Part shown: one piece after another, positions 53,780-62,654 of the stretch | Numbering within the stretch: position 1 is the first letter of the stretch | Layout of the letters: each line of letters begins with the position of its first letter | Source: Streptomyces sp. CA-278952 | Lineage (GTDB): Bacteria > Actinomycetota > Actinomycetes > Streptomycetales > Streptomycetaceae | Assembly (NCBI RefSeq): GCF_028747205.1 | Contig: NZ_CP112880.1 | Coordinates: 868,001 to 932,000 of the forward strand | Reading direction: 5' to 3' | Length of the DNA stretch: 64,000 nucleotides | Program-made: the position numbers and the translations under genes | The notes under the pieces: generated by a model | What the model saw: only the letters and a program-made list of their open reading frames with translations | Told to the model about the DNA's origin: nothing | The model's database searches: none

Positions 53780-55393
53780 TCAGTAGCCGCTCCACCAGCG
53801 GACGACGGCCTGCCAGAGCCGGGCGGGGGCGGCCGGCCGGCGCTGCTGCGGGATCGTCGCCACCGGAGCGGATTCCGGGGAAGGAGCCGGTTCGGGCTCG
53901 AAGGGCGCGGCCGGGGCGGGAGCGGGTGTGGCACCCCGGGCGGGAGTGGGCGTGGGGCCCGGCGCCGGGGCGGGTGTGGCGCCCGGGGCGTGGGCGGGCT
54001 GCGCCACGGCCGCCTCGTGCCGGGGCTCGGGGACCTGCCTGGCCGGGGAGGAGATCTCCCAGGCGTCGGCCGGACGGGCGGCGCGGGCCATCACCGAGAG
54101 CGGGTCGGCGTCCAGCTTCTGCTGGGGGCTGGGGGCGAACTTCACCGGCAGCTCGACCAGGTGGCGGGACATGATGTTGCCGACCCAGCGCAGCTCGCCC
54201 TCCCCGACACCGAGCTCCAGGTCGGGCAGGCGCATCAGCAGCGCGTCGATCCCGACGTCGGCGATGGCCCGGCCGATGTCCTGTCCCGGGCACTCGTGGG
54301 GGCCGCCGCTGAAAGCGAGGTGGGCGCGGTTGCCGCTCATGTCGGCGGCCAGGTCCGGGCGGACGGTGGGGTCGGTGTTGGCCGGGGCGATCCCGACGAG
54401 CAGGGCGTCGCCCGCCTTGATCTGCTGGCCGCCCAGCTCCGTGTCACCCACCGCCCAGCGGCCGAACACCGCGGTGAACGGCGGCTCGTCCCACAGGGTC
54501 TGCTCCACCGCCTCGGGGACGGTCATGTGCCCGCCGCTGAGCCGGGCGCGGAAACGCGGGTCGATCAGGACCATGCGCAGCACGTTGGCGATGAGGTTGG
54601 CGGTGGACTCGTAGGCGGCGATCATGATCAGGCGCAGATGCTCGATGACCTCGGTGTCGGTCATCGACGCGGGGTGCTCGACGAGCCAGGAGGCCAGGTC
54701 CGGCGCGGATTCGGCACGGCGGCGCTCGACCAGGCGCGTCAGCACGGACACGATGTGGGCGTTGCTGGCCACGGCGGTCTCGGTGCCGCGCGTCATGTCC
54801 CGCGCCGCCTGGACGAGACGCTCGTCGTACTCGTCCGGCATGCCGAAGATCGCGCACACCACCATCATCGGCAGATGCTCCGCGAACTGGCTGACCAGGT
54901 CGGCGGTGCCCTTCTCGCAGAAGTCGTTGACGAGGCGGTTACTGAAGCGGTTGATGTGGCGGCGCACCCCGCGGGTGTCGATGCGCTCCATGCTGTCGGT
55001 GACCGCGCCGCGCTGCCGTTCGTGCTTGGCGCCGTCGGCGAACACGCAGACGGGCTGCCAGGTGAAGATCGGGGCTAGCGGGTGGTCGGGGGCGACGCTG
55101 CCGTCCTGGAGGGCCCGCCAGCGCCGCGAGTCCCGGGAGAACTGGGAGGGCGTACGGGTGACGTGGAGGTTCTCGCTGTGGCCGAGGACGAGCCAGGCGG
55201 GAACGTCGCCGTGGAGCAGGATCGGGGCGACCGTGCCGTGTTCGGCGCGGAGCTTGTCGTAGAGGCCCGCCGGGTCGTTCTCCGCCTCGGGGCCGTAGAG
55301 CCGGCGCAGTCCGCCGGGGCCGATGTCGAGGTTGTGGGCCGGGCACTGGGGCGGGGGCACGGCGCCGGGTTCGTGGTGGAAGGGGGTTGTCAC
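53780..55393 (-). CDS. cvnE: conservon cytochrome P450 lacking ExxR (CYP157-like), with Pro/Ala tail
   Basis: The 537-residue P450 is encoded last in the conservon. The haem ligand region is FSGGPHECPG (about residue 366), fitting F-x-x-G-x-H-x-C-x-G. The I-helix has AAYESTANL. The K-helix, where P450s have E-x-x-R, reads AVEQTLWDEPP: Gln and Trp replace Glu and Arg. The CYP157 group of Streptomyces is the known exception with EQ(S/T)LW. After the P450 core come about 110 residues of AP/PT-rich low complexity (residues 425-515) ending in ARLWQAVVRWWSGY, an aromatic amphipathic end that could touch the membrane. The start is a GTG with GGAG upstream. Confidence 0.9.
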   Translation of the reverse strand: MTTPFHHEPGAVPPPQCPAHNLDIGPGGLRRLYGPEAENDPAGLYDKLRAEHGTVAPILLHGDVPAWLVLGHSENLHVTRTPSQFSRDSRRWRALQDGSVAPDHPLAPIFTWQPVCVFADGAKHERQRGAVTDSMERIDTRGVRRHINRFSNRLVNDFCEKGTADLVSQFAEHLPMMVVCAIFGMPDEYDERLVQAARDMTRGTETAVASNAHIVSVLTRLVERRRAESAPDLASWLVEHPASMTDTEVIEHLRLIMIAAYESTANLIANVLRMVLIDPRFRARLSGGHMTVPEAVEQTLWDEPPFTAVFGRWAVGDTELGGQQIKAGDALLVGIAPANTDPTVRPDLAADMSGNRAHLAFSGGPHECPGQDIGRAIADVGIDALLMRLPDLELGVGEGELRWVGNIMSRHLVELPVKFAPSPQQKLDADPLSVMARAARPADAWEISSPARQVPEPRHEAAVAQPAHAPGATPAPAPGPTPTPARGATPAPAPAAPFEPEPAPSPESAPVATIPQQRRPAAPARLWQAVVRWWSGY

Positions 55394-55510
55394 AGAGGCT
55401 CCAGGGATCAGGATTCCAGGGCTGGTGCACAGGCGGGCGGGACGGGTCGTCGGTTCGCGGCCCGGGCCGGACCGGGCCGGGGGCAGGCGCCGCGGGATGG
55501 CGCGCGCCCC

Positions 55511-55570
55511 CGGTCGCGGATCCGGTCGCGGATCCGGTCGCGGATCCGGTCGCGGATCCGGTCGTGGATC
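55511..55570. repeat. five tandem 12-bp units in the cvnD-P450 spacer
   Basis: CGGTCGCGGATC is repeated at 55511, 55523, 55535, 55547 and 55559, the last unit with one change. Copies 1-4 are identical, which suggests recent expansion. The array occupies a third of the 212-bp spacer. Confidence 0.9.
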
Positions 55571-55605
55571 TGCTGGACCGGGGTTGTCCCGAAGGAGGTT
55601 CGGTG

Positions 55606-56220
55606 TCAGGCGAGGGGGATGGCCAGGCTGTGCAGATAGCGCATCAGGGTCATCAGCACATCGCGGCTGGAGGCCCGCAGCCGCGCGTCGCAGTCGACCA
55701 TCGGAACCTCGTCCGGCAGGTCGAGGGCTCTGCGCAGGGCCTCGACCGGGTGGTGCGGCGCGTCGGGGAAGGTGTTCACGGCCACTACGAAGGGCACTCC
55801 GCGCTCCTCCAGCCGGCCGATGACGTCGAAGCTGACTTCGAGCCGTCTCGTGTCGATGAGGACGACCGCGCCGAGGGCGCCCTCGAAGAGGCCGTTCCAG
55901 AGGAACCAGAAGCGCTCCTGGCCGGGGGTGCCGAACAGATAGAGGATCAGTTCCTCGCTGAGGCTGATCCGGCCGAAGTCCATGGCGACCGTGGTGGCGG
56001 TCTTCGTCTCCACCCCGGCGTTGTCGTCCACGCCGACGCCGGCCTGGGTCATGGTCTCTTCGGTCGTCAGCGGCCGGATCTCGCTCACCGAACCGACCAT
56101 GGTCGTCTTGCCGACGCCGAACCCGCCGACGATCACGACCTTCACCGCGGCGGTGGCCGTGGTGGGAAGGACGTCCTCGCTACGGGGTCCGGTGATCGTG
56201 TCAGAGTTTCTGAAGTCCAT
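55606..56220 (-). CDS. cvnD: conservon GTPase (CvnD)
   Basis: CvnD is a small GTP-binding protein working with CvnA-C in a membrane-proximal signal complex. The 204-residue product has the P-loop VVIVGGFGVGKTTMVGSV, a switch-like TTEETMTQAGVGVDD, the G3-type YLFGTPGQERFWFLWN, and FVVAVNTFPDAP in place of the usual NKxD specificity motif. It overlaps CvnC by 20 bases. Confidence 0.94.
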   Translation of the reverse strand: MDFRNSDTITGPRSEDVLPTTATAAVKVVIVGGFGVGKTTMVGSVSEIRPLTTEETMTQAGVGVDDNAGVETKTATTVAMDFGRISLSEELILYLFGTPGQERFWFLWNGLFEGALGAVVLIDTRRLEVSFDVIGRLEERGVPFVVAVNTFPDAPHHPVEALRRALDLPDEVPMVDCDARLRASSRDVLMTLMRYLHSLAIPLA

Positions 56221-56572
56221 GCATCACCGCTTCGAGAAGGGACCTGTCGGGGAGCGTGGCACGGACGATCGGCGCACGCGACTGGATGAGATCGGTCGCG
56301 AGGAGATCGCTCAGGAGCGAGGTGACCACGCTGAACGGCAGGCTGAGGTAGGCCGAGATCTCGGCGACGGACAACGGCGCCTGGCAGAGCCGCAGGATGG
56401 CCGCCTGCTCGGGCTGGAAGGTCGGCGAGGGCTCCGCCTTCGCGACGACCATCGTGACCAGGTCGAGCGCGGACCGTTCACTGTCGTCGAGATCGCCGGT
56501 GATCACGTACAGCCGTTCCGGATCGTGCAGGTCCGGATCGGCCTTGCGGCGTTCTCGTCGAGGACCACTCAT
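56201..56572 (-). CDS. cvnC: conservon protein CvnC, DUF742
   Basis: The 123-residue DUF742 protein has RLYVITGDLDDSERSALDLVTMVVAKAEPSPTFQPEQAAILRLCQAPLSVAEISAYLSLPFSVVTSLLSDLLATDLIQSRAP, with a winged-helix-like second half (SVAEISAYLSLPFSVV). CvnC proteins form the middle of the conservon complex. It overlaps both neighbours. Confidence 0.94.
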   Translation of the reverse strand: MSGPRRERRKADPDLHDPERLYVITGDLDDSERSALDLVTMVVAKAEPSPTFQPEQAAILRLCQAPLSVAEISAYLSLPFSVVTSLLSDLLATDLIQSRAPIVRATLPDRSLLEAVMHGLQKL

Positions 56573-56997
56573 CCGGACTGCCCGCCGTGGCGGGGCGGGC
56601 TGGTCAGGTGGGCTCCGATCCGCACGACCATGTCCCGCATCCGGGCCCCGACGAGTCCGGCGTCGACGGTCTCGCCGGCCAGGACCGCGAGATAGGCGCC
56701 GGCCCCGGCCGCCATCAGGTAGAAGAACCCGCCCGTCACCTCGATGACCACGAGCTTCATGAGGCCGTCGCTGTACGGGATCTCCGTGGCCACCGCGGCG
56801 GCCAGGCTCTGGAGTCCGGCGCAGGCCGCCGCGAGCCGGTCGGCGACGTCGGGATCGCCGCCGTGCATCGCGATGCGCAGGCCGTCCGACGAGAGCACCA
56901 CGATCTGGTGGATGCTCGGAACGTCGTCGGCCAGTTCCTTGAGCATCCAGTCCATGTTTCCCCGCTGCTGGATCACTTCAGGTCTCCCTTGTCCCAC
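56569..56997 (-). CDS. cvnB: conservon protein CvnB, roadblock/LC7 domain
   Basis: The 142-residue roadblock/LC7 protein has MLKELADDVPSIHQIVVLSSDGLRIAMHGGDP, LAAACAGLQSLAAAVATEIPYSDGLMKLVVIEVTGGFFYLMAAGAGAYLAVLAG. These proteins act as dimeric platforms and GTPase regulators, here for CvnD. The gene overlaps cvnA by 25 bases. Confidence 0.94.
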   Translation of the reverse strand: MGQGRPEVIQQRGNMDWMLKELADDVPSIHQIVVLSSDGLRIAMHGGDPDVADRLAAACAGLQSLAAAVATEIPYSDGLMKLVVIEVTGGFFYLMAAGAGAYLAVLAGETVDAGLVGARMRDMVVRIGAHLTSPPRHGGQSG

Positions 56998-58607
56998 GCG
57001 TCATCGGAGTCTTCGCCGTGCTTTCGTTCCTGCGGTACGCCGTTGACGGCCTTGGTGAAGGCCTCCAGCCAGAGGCCGGGAGGCTTCTCCTCGCCGCGTC
57101 CGCCGTCCGTTCCCTCGTCCGCGCCGGGCGAGAACCCGTTGGCGGGGGGCGGTGGTGGCTGCTGCGGGAGGTTGTGCGAGCCGAGCGGGGCGCGGCCCCG
57201 GCTGCGGCGCTGCGGCAGCCCGTTCTCGGTCCACTCGGTGACCACGGGCAGGTCGTCCTCCATGGCTGCCGCGTGCGGGGCCGGGTGCGACGTGGCCGCT
57301 GGGGCTCCGGTGGAGACCGGTGCGGCCACGGACGGCACGGGGCCGGTGGCGGCGGGCTTGGACTTGCGCTTGCCGGGCGGCGGCACCACGTGCTGGAGCT
57401 GCGACATGTCCAGGGAACTGGTGGGCCGCGAGGTGGCGCCGATGCCGTGGGCGATGCCCGGGGCGGGCCCGGTGGTGATCATGTCGCGCGGCACGATGAG
57501 GACGGCGCGGACGCCGCCGTACGCCGACTGACGCAGCGACACCTGGAGCTGGTACATCCGGGAGAGCCGGCCGACGACGGCCATGCCGAGGCGCGGAGAC
57601 TCCCCGAGGTCGTTCATGTTGATGCCGGCCTGCGCCTGGGCGAGCATGTTCTCGGCGCGGGCGCGGGCCTCCTCGCTGAGGCTGACGCCGCCGTCCTCGA
57701 TCTCGATGGCGATGCCGGTCTGCACCTCGACCGCGGTGACGTGCACCCGGGTCTGGGGCGGTGAGTAGCGGGTCGCGTTGTCGAGGAGTTCGGCGCAGGC
57801 GTGGATGAGCGGTTCGACCGAGGTGCCGACGATGGCGACCTTGGCGATCGAGTGCAGCTCGACGCGCTGGTACTCCAGGATGCGGGACATCGCCCCGCGC
57901 AACACGCTGAACAGCGGTACGGGCTTGGGCCACTGGCGGCTCGGGCGGGCGCCGCCGAGCACGGCGATGGAGTCGGCGAGGCGGCCGATCAGCGCGGTGC
58001 CGTGGTCGATGCGCAGCAGGTCGTCGAAGACCTCGGGGTTGCGCCCGTAGTGGTTCTCCATCTCGCGCAATTCGCTGGCCTGGCGGTTCACGATCGCCTG
58101 GACACGGCGGGCGACGCTGACGAAGGCGCGCTGAGCGGAGTCACGCCGCGCCTCCTCGTTGTCGATGACTTCGAGGACCTGGTAGACCTGCTCGCGCAGC
58201 GCCTTGGGCAGATGCCGGTTGGCCGCGTCCGCGTCGACGATGTCGCGCATCACCTCTTCGGGCGAGTTGCCCACGCGCAGCCGCCGGATGGCGGCGGGCA
58301 TGACTTCCTTGGTGAGCCGTACCGTCTCGGCGTCGTGCGAGAGGATGCGGTGTTCCAGATAGGCGATGCGCTGTTCGTACTCCGCGCGCTGGACGCGCAT
58401 GGCGCGTCGGCGGCGGTGCAGCGCCACGGTGAGTACGGCGACCACGAGCGTGGCGATCGCGCCGCACACGGCGACTGGTATCCGCGCGGCCGGTGCGACC
58501 AGCGCCGAGCCGGCGGCGGTGGCGCCGAGGAGCAGGGCCACGGGCAGCAGGACTACGCGGACGACGGGAATTTCTCTGTCGGTCGGCGGTGATTCAACAC
58601 GGACCAT
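56973..58607 (-). CDS. cvnA: conservon sensor-like ATPase (CvnA)
   Basis: The 544-residue protein has two N-terminal membrane segments (VVLLPVALLLGATAAGSALVAPA, VAVCGAIATLVVAVLTVALHRR) and a helical linker. A GHKL-type ATPase core (about 250-390) follows: PLIHACAELLDNATRYSPPQTRVHV (N-box), VQTGIAIEIEDGGVSLSEE, and DLGESPRLGMAVVGRLSRMYQLQVSLRQSAYGGVRAVLIVP. The last 150 residues are Pro/Ala-rich and disordered. It resembles a histidine kinase without the phospho-acceptor His region. It is the first gene of the conservon. Confidence 0.94.
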   Translation of the reverse strand: MVRVESPPTDREIPVVRVVLLPVALLLGATAAGSALVAPAARIPVAVCGAIATLVVAVLTVALHRRRRAMRVQRAEYEQRIAYLEHRILSHDAETVRLTKEVMPAAIRRLRVGNSPEEVMRDIVDADAANRHLPKALREQVYQVLEVIDNEEARRDSAQRAFVSVARRVQAIVNRQASELREMENHYGRNPEVFDDLLRIDHGTALIGRLADSIAVLGGARPSRQWPKPVPLFSVLRGAMSRILEYQRVELHSIAKVAIVGTSVEPLIHACAELLDNATRYSPPQTRVHVTAVEVQTGIAIEIEDGGVSLSEEARARAENMLAQAQAGINMNDLGESPRLGMAVVGRLSRMYQLQVSLRQSAYGGVRAVLIVPRDMITTGPAPGIAHGIGATSRPTSSLDMSQLQHVVPPPGKRKSKPAATGPVPSVAAPVSTGAPAATSHPAPHAAAMEDDLPVVTEWTENGLPQRRSRGRAPLGSHNLPQQPPPPPANGFSPGADEGTDGGRGEEKPPGLWLEAFTKAVNGVPQERKHGEDSDDAWDKGDLK

Positions 58608-59070
58608 CTAAAACCCTCTGGCGGTTGATTCCGGGATGTATGCGCACGTGAGCGGAGACTCAGGAACAAGTGCTCGAATTCATCTCAACTCGTCTTCACT
58701 GCGCGTGAGCTTAGCCAGATCAGAACAGTGCTTCGGCATATTCACCCAACCCCCTGCGGAAGCTCTCCGGGAGGAATACACTCGCCAGTTTTTGCACGCT
58801 GCGCTGCGGGGCGTGCGCGGTGAGTGATCGCGGCTGAAATCGCTCCCCGAGAAGGCCCTCCGGGCCCGGAGAACCCGAACATGCACCATCAGTTAAGGGT
58901 ATTTTCCAGGGCAAATCGCCCGCGCGTGGGCAACTTTCGCCGGGCAGAACAGGACAACGGCACAAGTGATCGAACCGGATCGAAAGGTGCAGATTCCTGA
59001 CCGACGAACGAGTGACGCGCGAAATCGCCGCGCTGACGCGGCTGCGAAGACCCCGGGCCGGGCCGTCGGG
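58608..59070. other. 460-bp promoter region of the conservon
   Basis: Non-coding and less GC-rich than the surroundings, with stretches such as TTTTTGCACG and AGTTAAGGGTATTTTCC. Contains a 14-bp palindrome CTCCGGGCCCGGAG at 58858-58871 and a small GCCGCG/CGCGGC hairpin at 59027-59042 that may end the MarR operon. No gene is supported. Confidence 0.55.
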
Positions 59071-59577
59071 TCAGCGCCGGGCTCCGCCGAGCCGCCCCTC
59101 CAGCTGGACGAGCAATTCGCCCAGCCTGGAGCCGAGTTCGTCGCGGGCGCCGCCGTCCAGACCGGCGAGCACCGCGCGTTCGTAGGCGAGCTGTTCGGGC
59201 AGGATCCGGTCGACCAGGGCCCGGCCCTCGTCGGTGAGCCGGACATGGGCGACCCTCCGGTCGCGGGCGTCGCCCCGGCGCTCGACCAGGGCGCGGTCCT
59301 GGAGCGCGCGCAGCCGCTTGGTGACGGCGGCTCCCGAGGAGAAGGTCTCGCGGGCCAGCTCGCCGGGGGTGAGCTCCCGGTCCGTCCTGCGTACGGCGCC
59401 GAGGAGGTCGAATTCGGCACGGGTCAGTCCGGCGGAGCGCAAGGGGGCGTCCTCCGCCTGCTGGAGCAGGGCGGCGCAGCGGTTGATCCGGCCGATGATC
59501 TCCATCGGTCCGGTGTCGAGCCCGGGGTTGACGGCCTGCCACTGCCGGACCACCGAGGCAACGATGTCGTCGGTCAC
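59071..59577 (-). CDS. MarR-family regulator
   Basis: The 168-residue MarR-type regulator shows GRINRCAALLQQAEDAPLRSAGLTRAEFDLLGAVRR, then the winged helix (LTPGELARETFSSGAAVTKRLRALQDRALVERRGDARDRRVAHVRLTDEGRALVDRIL), and a dimerisation helix. The start GTG overlaps the stop of the FUSC gene, so the two form an operon. The arrangement is that of a repressor controlling its own efflux gene; the probable operator is at 61303-61339. Confidence 0.93.
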   Translation of the reverse strand: MTDDIVASVVRQWQAVNPGLDTGPMEIIGRINRCAALLQQAEDAPLRSAGLTRAEFDLLGAVRRTDRELTPGELARETFSSGAAVTKRLRALQDRALVERRGDARDRRVAHVRLTDEGRALVDRILPEQLAYERAVLAGLDGGARDELGSRLGELLVQLEGRLGGARR

Positions 59578-61289
59578 TCCGCTCCGATCGAAGGGGCGTG
59601 GACCGCGGGAGGCGTATCGCCCCCGGGCCCCCGCCGTATGTCTGTCGCGGCGAGCGTACGGTGTCCGGCCCGCTCGGCCGCGAGAAGGCGCTGCTCGGGC
59701 AGGGCGCGCTGCCACCATTCGCCCGCGGCGGTGTCGCCGGCCTCGCGCAGTTCGACGAGGCTGGCGGTGAGCGTCCGGCGCGCCCGGTCCCGGGTCGCGG
59801 GCGCCGCCCCGGGGTCGGCTCCGGTCCGTTCGGCGTCGGCGCGGGCCCGGTCCAGGGCGTCGAGCGCCCGTTCGACGCGCCCCGCCGCCCGCCGGTTGGT
59901 GACCAGCGTCGCGGCCAGGAAGCCGACGACCGCCCCGAGGACGGTGTCCAGGACCCGGTCGCCGATGAGCTCCCCGGCGGGATGGGCGCCGCCGAACTCC
60001 AGGACCAGCAGGGCCATCGGGGTCACCGCGACGGAGCCGAGCCAGTAGTTGCGGGTGATGAGGGCCTCGGCGGCGAAGCTGAAGAAGAGGCAGCAGCAGA
60101 CGAGGGCGAGCGGGCTGATCCGGGAGACGGGCAGGACCGCGGCGAAGACGAGCACGCCCAGGAGGTTGCCGAGGGTGCGCTGGAGGGTCCGGTTCCACGA
60201 GAGGGTGATGTTGGCCTGGTAGAGGGAGGCTGCGGTGACGATCGCCCAGTAGGGGCGCCCGACGCCGAGCGCGGCGCAGAGGTATCCGGCGAGCGCGCAG
60301 CCCGCCAGGGTGCGGACGGCGACCGGCAGCAGCGGCGATCCGGGGCCGAGGCGGCGGAGCAGGGCGCGACGGGCCGCGCGGCGCCCCTGGGGGGCCCGCA
60401 GGGCGGCGCGCTCCGCGTCGATCCCGTAGAGCTCGTCGGCGGTGCCGGGGGGCGGCGGCGGCATGGGCACGGGACCCCGGGCCCGGATCAGGGCGGCCCA
60501 GGCGCGCAGCCGGTCCGGATCCACGGTCCCGCCCCCGGGGCCCGGGGCCACGAAGGCCGCTTGGGCGTGCACCACCAGGCGTTCCAGCGACCGGCGTACG
60601 GCGGTGGGGCGGCCGGAGGCGAGCAGGCACTGCCAGGCGGCGTGCACGGCGGCGGCCGCCGCGTTGCGGGTACGGGGGCCGGGGTCGGCGGCGCACGCGG
60701 CCGCGGCCTCCAGGGCGCGGGCGACGGCCCGGCGTTCGGGTCCCTCGCGACGGACCAGGGCGGGGGCGACGGCGACCAGCCAGGCGAACGCGCCCGCGCC
60801 GAGGGTCAGGGCGAGGTGGCCGGGGATCTGCTCCGGGCGCTGCGGGGCGAAGAGGGCGGCGGAGCTGACGAAGGTGAAGATCACATGGCCGGGCGGTCCG
60901 ATCCGGGTGGCGTCGCACAGCACCTTCTGAGCGGCGGCGAGCAGCGCCCCGACCGCGATGAGCACGGCGGTCGATCCGGTGAGCGACGCGGTGACCAGGG
61001 AGACGGCGAGCGAGGCCGTCATGCCGAGCACCACGCCCGCGACGGCCCCGGCCCGCCGGGCGTACGGCAGGCCGTGACCGTAGAGCGCACAGAGCGAACC
61101 GGCCATCGTGTACATCACGAGGTCCAGCCGGCCGATGGCCAGGAGCGTCAGCTGGGGTGCGGCGGAGGCGACGACCACGCTGAGGGCGGGCTTGAACCAG
61201 GTGTCCGACGGCCGCGAGAGCCGGAGGGCCGAGGCCAGCGGGAGGGCCCGGGCGGAGGGCCGCCCCGAACGGGTAGGTGTATCGGTCAC
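59574..61289 (-). CDS. FUSC-family membrane protein (efflux)
   Basis: The 571-residue FUSC (fusaric-acid-resistance type) protein has an N-terminal run of helices (KPALSVVVASAAPQLTLLAIG, GAVAGVVLGMTASLAVSLV, GSTAVLIAVGALLAAAQKV) and a cytoplasmic middle. A C-terminal second run follows (VAVRTLAGCALAGYLCAALGVGRPYWAIVTAASLYQANITLSWNRTLQRTLGNLLGVLVFAAVLPV, containing the conserved RTLGNLLG). Related proteins export aromatic acids or other small toxic compounds. It is the first gene of the operon and has the phased repeat array 14-50 bp upstream of its start. Confidence 0.9.
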   Translation of the reverse strand: MTDTPTRSGRPSARALPLASALRLSRPSDTWFKPALSVVVASAAPQLTLLAIGRLDLVMYTMAGSLCALYGHGLPYARRAGAVAGVVLGMTASLAVSLVTASLTGSTAVLIAVGALLAAAQKVLCDATRIGPPGHVIFTFVSSAALFAPQRPEQIPGHLALTLGAGAFAWLVAVAPALVRREGPERRAVARALEAAAACAADPGPRTRNAAAAAVHAAWQCLLASGRPTAVRRSLERLVVHAQAAFVAPGPGGGTVDPDRLRAWAALIRARGPVPMPPPPPGTADELYGIDAERAALRAPQGRRAARRALLRRLGPGSPLLPVAVRTLAGCALAGYLCAALGVGRPYWAIVTAASLYQANITLSWNRTLQRTLGNLLGVLVFAAVLPVSRISPLALVCCCLFFSFAAEALITRNYWLGSVAVTPMALLVLEFGGAHPAGELIGDRVLDTVLGAVVGFLAATLVTNRRAAGRVERALDALDRARADAERTGADPGAAPATRDRARRTLTASLVELREAGDTAAGEWWQRALPEQRLLAAERAGHRTLAATDIRRGPGGDTPPAVHAPSIGAE

Positions 61290-61302
61290 TCATATACGTT
61301 AG

Positions 61303-61339
61303 CAGGTATTACACCTGTAAATCACCTGACAATCACCTG
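61303..61339. promoter_or_regulatory. phased CACCTG repeats, likely MarR operator
   Basis: CAGGT-ATTAC-ACCTG forms a perfect dyad at 61303-61317. CACCTG then recurs at 61323-61328 and 61334-61339, so three copies are each 11 bp apart on the same helical face. The array lies immediately upstream of the FUSC start. Confidence 0.6.
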
Positions 61340-61446
61340 TAGATCCATGGGGCTCTGTTCGAGCGACGGCGACTCGGGCACACTGTCCCGCGGACAGCGC
61401 GACCCATATTCTTTGAATCTTCATGCACCCACTACGATGACGGGCG

Positions 61447-61878
61447 ATGACCAGGGTGAGCACGCGGACGGACCGGCAGCGGTACCGCTCCCGCACGCCC
61501 CTCGCTCTGGGCTGGGTGTTCTTCCTCCTGGCCATGCTCTTCTGCTGCTCGGTCACCACCTCGTCCGCCGGCGCCCCGGTGGCCGCGGGCCCTGCCGGGT
61601 CGAGTGCCGTCCGCGCTTTCACCCCGACGCCCGACGCCGCCTTCGAACCGGTCGTCCTGGCCTCTCCCGCGGACCGCGGCCTCGGGTCGTCGTGCCACGG
61701 GGGCTCGACGCACACGGCGGCCGTCGTGCTTCCGGCGTCCTGCGCCCCCGTCACCGTTCCCTCGCCCGTGACCTTCGTCCCCGCCACCCCGCTCACCGGC
61801 GCGGCGGCCATCCGGGGTCCCGCGCACGACGGTGTGCGTTCCGTCGATCAACTACGCCTTCAGGTCCAGCGGATCTAG
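61447..61878 (+). CDS. membrane-anchored or secreted hypothetical protein, Cys/His-containing
   Basis: The 143-residue protein has a basic N-terminus, one hydrophobic helix (LALGWVFFLLAMLFCCSVTTSSAGA) that may be a signal peptide or anchor, and an outside part with SSCHGGSTHTAAVVLPASC. I recognise no family with confidence. It sits upstream of the DUF3105 gene. The CHGGSTH cluster could bind metal, but that is inference. Confidence 0.6.
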   Translation: MTRVSTRTDRQRYRSRTPLALGWVFFLLAMLFCCSVTTSSAGAPVAAGPAGSSAVRAFTPTPDAAFEPVVLASPADRGLGSSCHGGSTHTAAVVLPASCAPVTVPSPVTFVPATPLTGAAAIRGPAHDGVRSVDQLRLQVQRI

Positions 61879-62003
61879 AGGCCGGGTCCGCTCTCCCGCC
61901 GCGCCCCGGCGCCGGTTCACCGGGAGCGGTTCTTCGCCTGCCCCGCCCCCCTTCCCCCTTCATGCATCGCCTGTATGCATCGGTTGAACGACGAGGACTC
62001 CCC

Positions 62004-62654
62004 ATGGCTTCCGCCAAGAACCAGAACAACCCGGCCTCAGCGCGTCGCGCCAAGCTCGAGGAGGCGCGCCGCAAGGAGCGCGCCCGCGAGCGGCGGGTCC
62101 GCGCCATCACCATCAGCGCGTCGGTGGCCGTGGTCGCCGCCCTGGTCGCCGGAGGCGGCTATCTGATATCGCAGGCGAACGAGAAGGACAAGAAGGAGGA
62201 GCAGGCCAAGACCTCGCCGGTCACCGGCGAGCGCAGCTGGGACGAGCTGGGGCGGGAGCACGTGACGACCAAGGTCGACTACCCGATGAACCCGCCCGTC
62301 GGCGGCGACCACAACCAGGTCTGGATGAACTGCAACGCCGACGTCTACTCCGACGAGATACCGAAGGAGAACGCCGTGCACTCGCTGGAGCACGGCGCGG
62401 TCTGGGTCACGTACAACGACAAGGCCTCGGACGCCGACGTCGAGGCGCTGACCAAGAAGGTCAAGTCGACCCCGTACTCCCTGATGAGCCCCGTCAAGGA
62501 CCAGAAGGACCCGCTGATGCTCAGCGCGTGGGGCAAGCAGGTGACGGTCAAGAACGCCACCGACGACCGGGTCGCGCAGTTCTTCACCAAGTACGTGCAG
62601 GGCCCGCAGACCCCCGAGCCGGGGGCCGCCTGCACCGGCGGGCTGGACAAGTGA
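62004..62654 (+). CDS. DUF3105 membrane-anchored protein
   Basis: The 216-residue protein has a basic cytoplasmic N-terminus with coiled-coil tendency (RAKLEEARRKERARERR), one transmembrane helix (AITISASVAVVAALVAGGGYLIS), then an outside domain with the DUF3105 hallmarks: NPPVGGDHNQVWMNCNADVY, NAVHSLEHGAVWVTYNDKA and SAWGKQVTV. The His/Cys pattern suggests metal binding. It is coupled to the DUF305 gene by a GTGA overlap. Confidence 0.9.
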   Translation: MASAKNQNNPASARRAKLEEARRKERARERRVRAITISASVAVVAALVAGGGYLISQANEKDKKEEQAKTSPVTGERSWDELGREHVTTKVDYPMNPPVGGDHNQVWMNCNADVYSDEIPKENAVHSLEHGAVWVTYNDKASDADVEALTKKVKSTPYSLMSPVKDQKDPLMLSAWGKQVTVKNATDDRVAQFFTKYVQGPQTPEPGAACTGGLDK

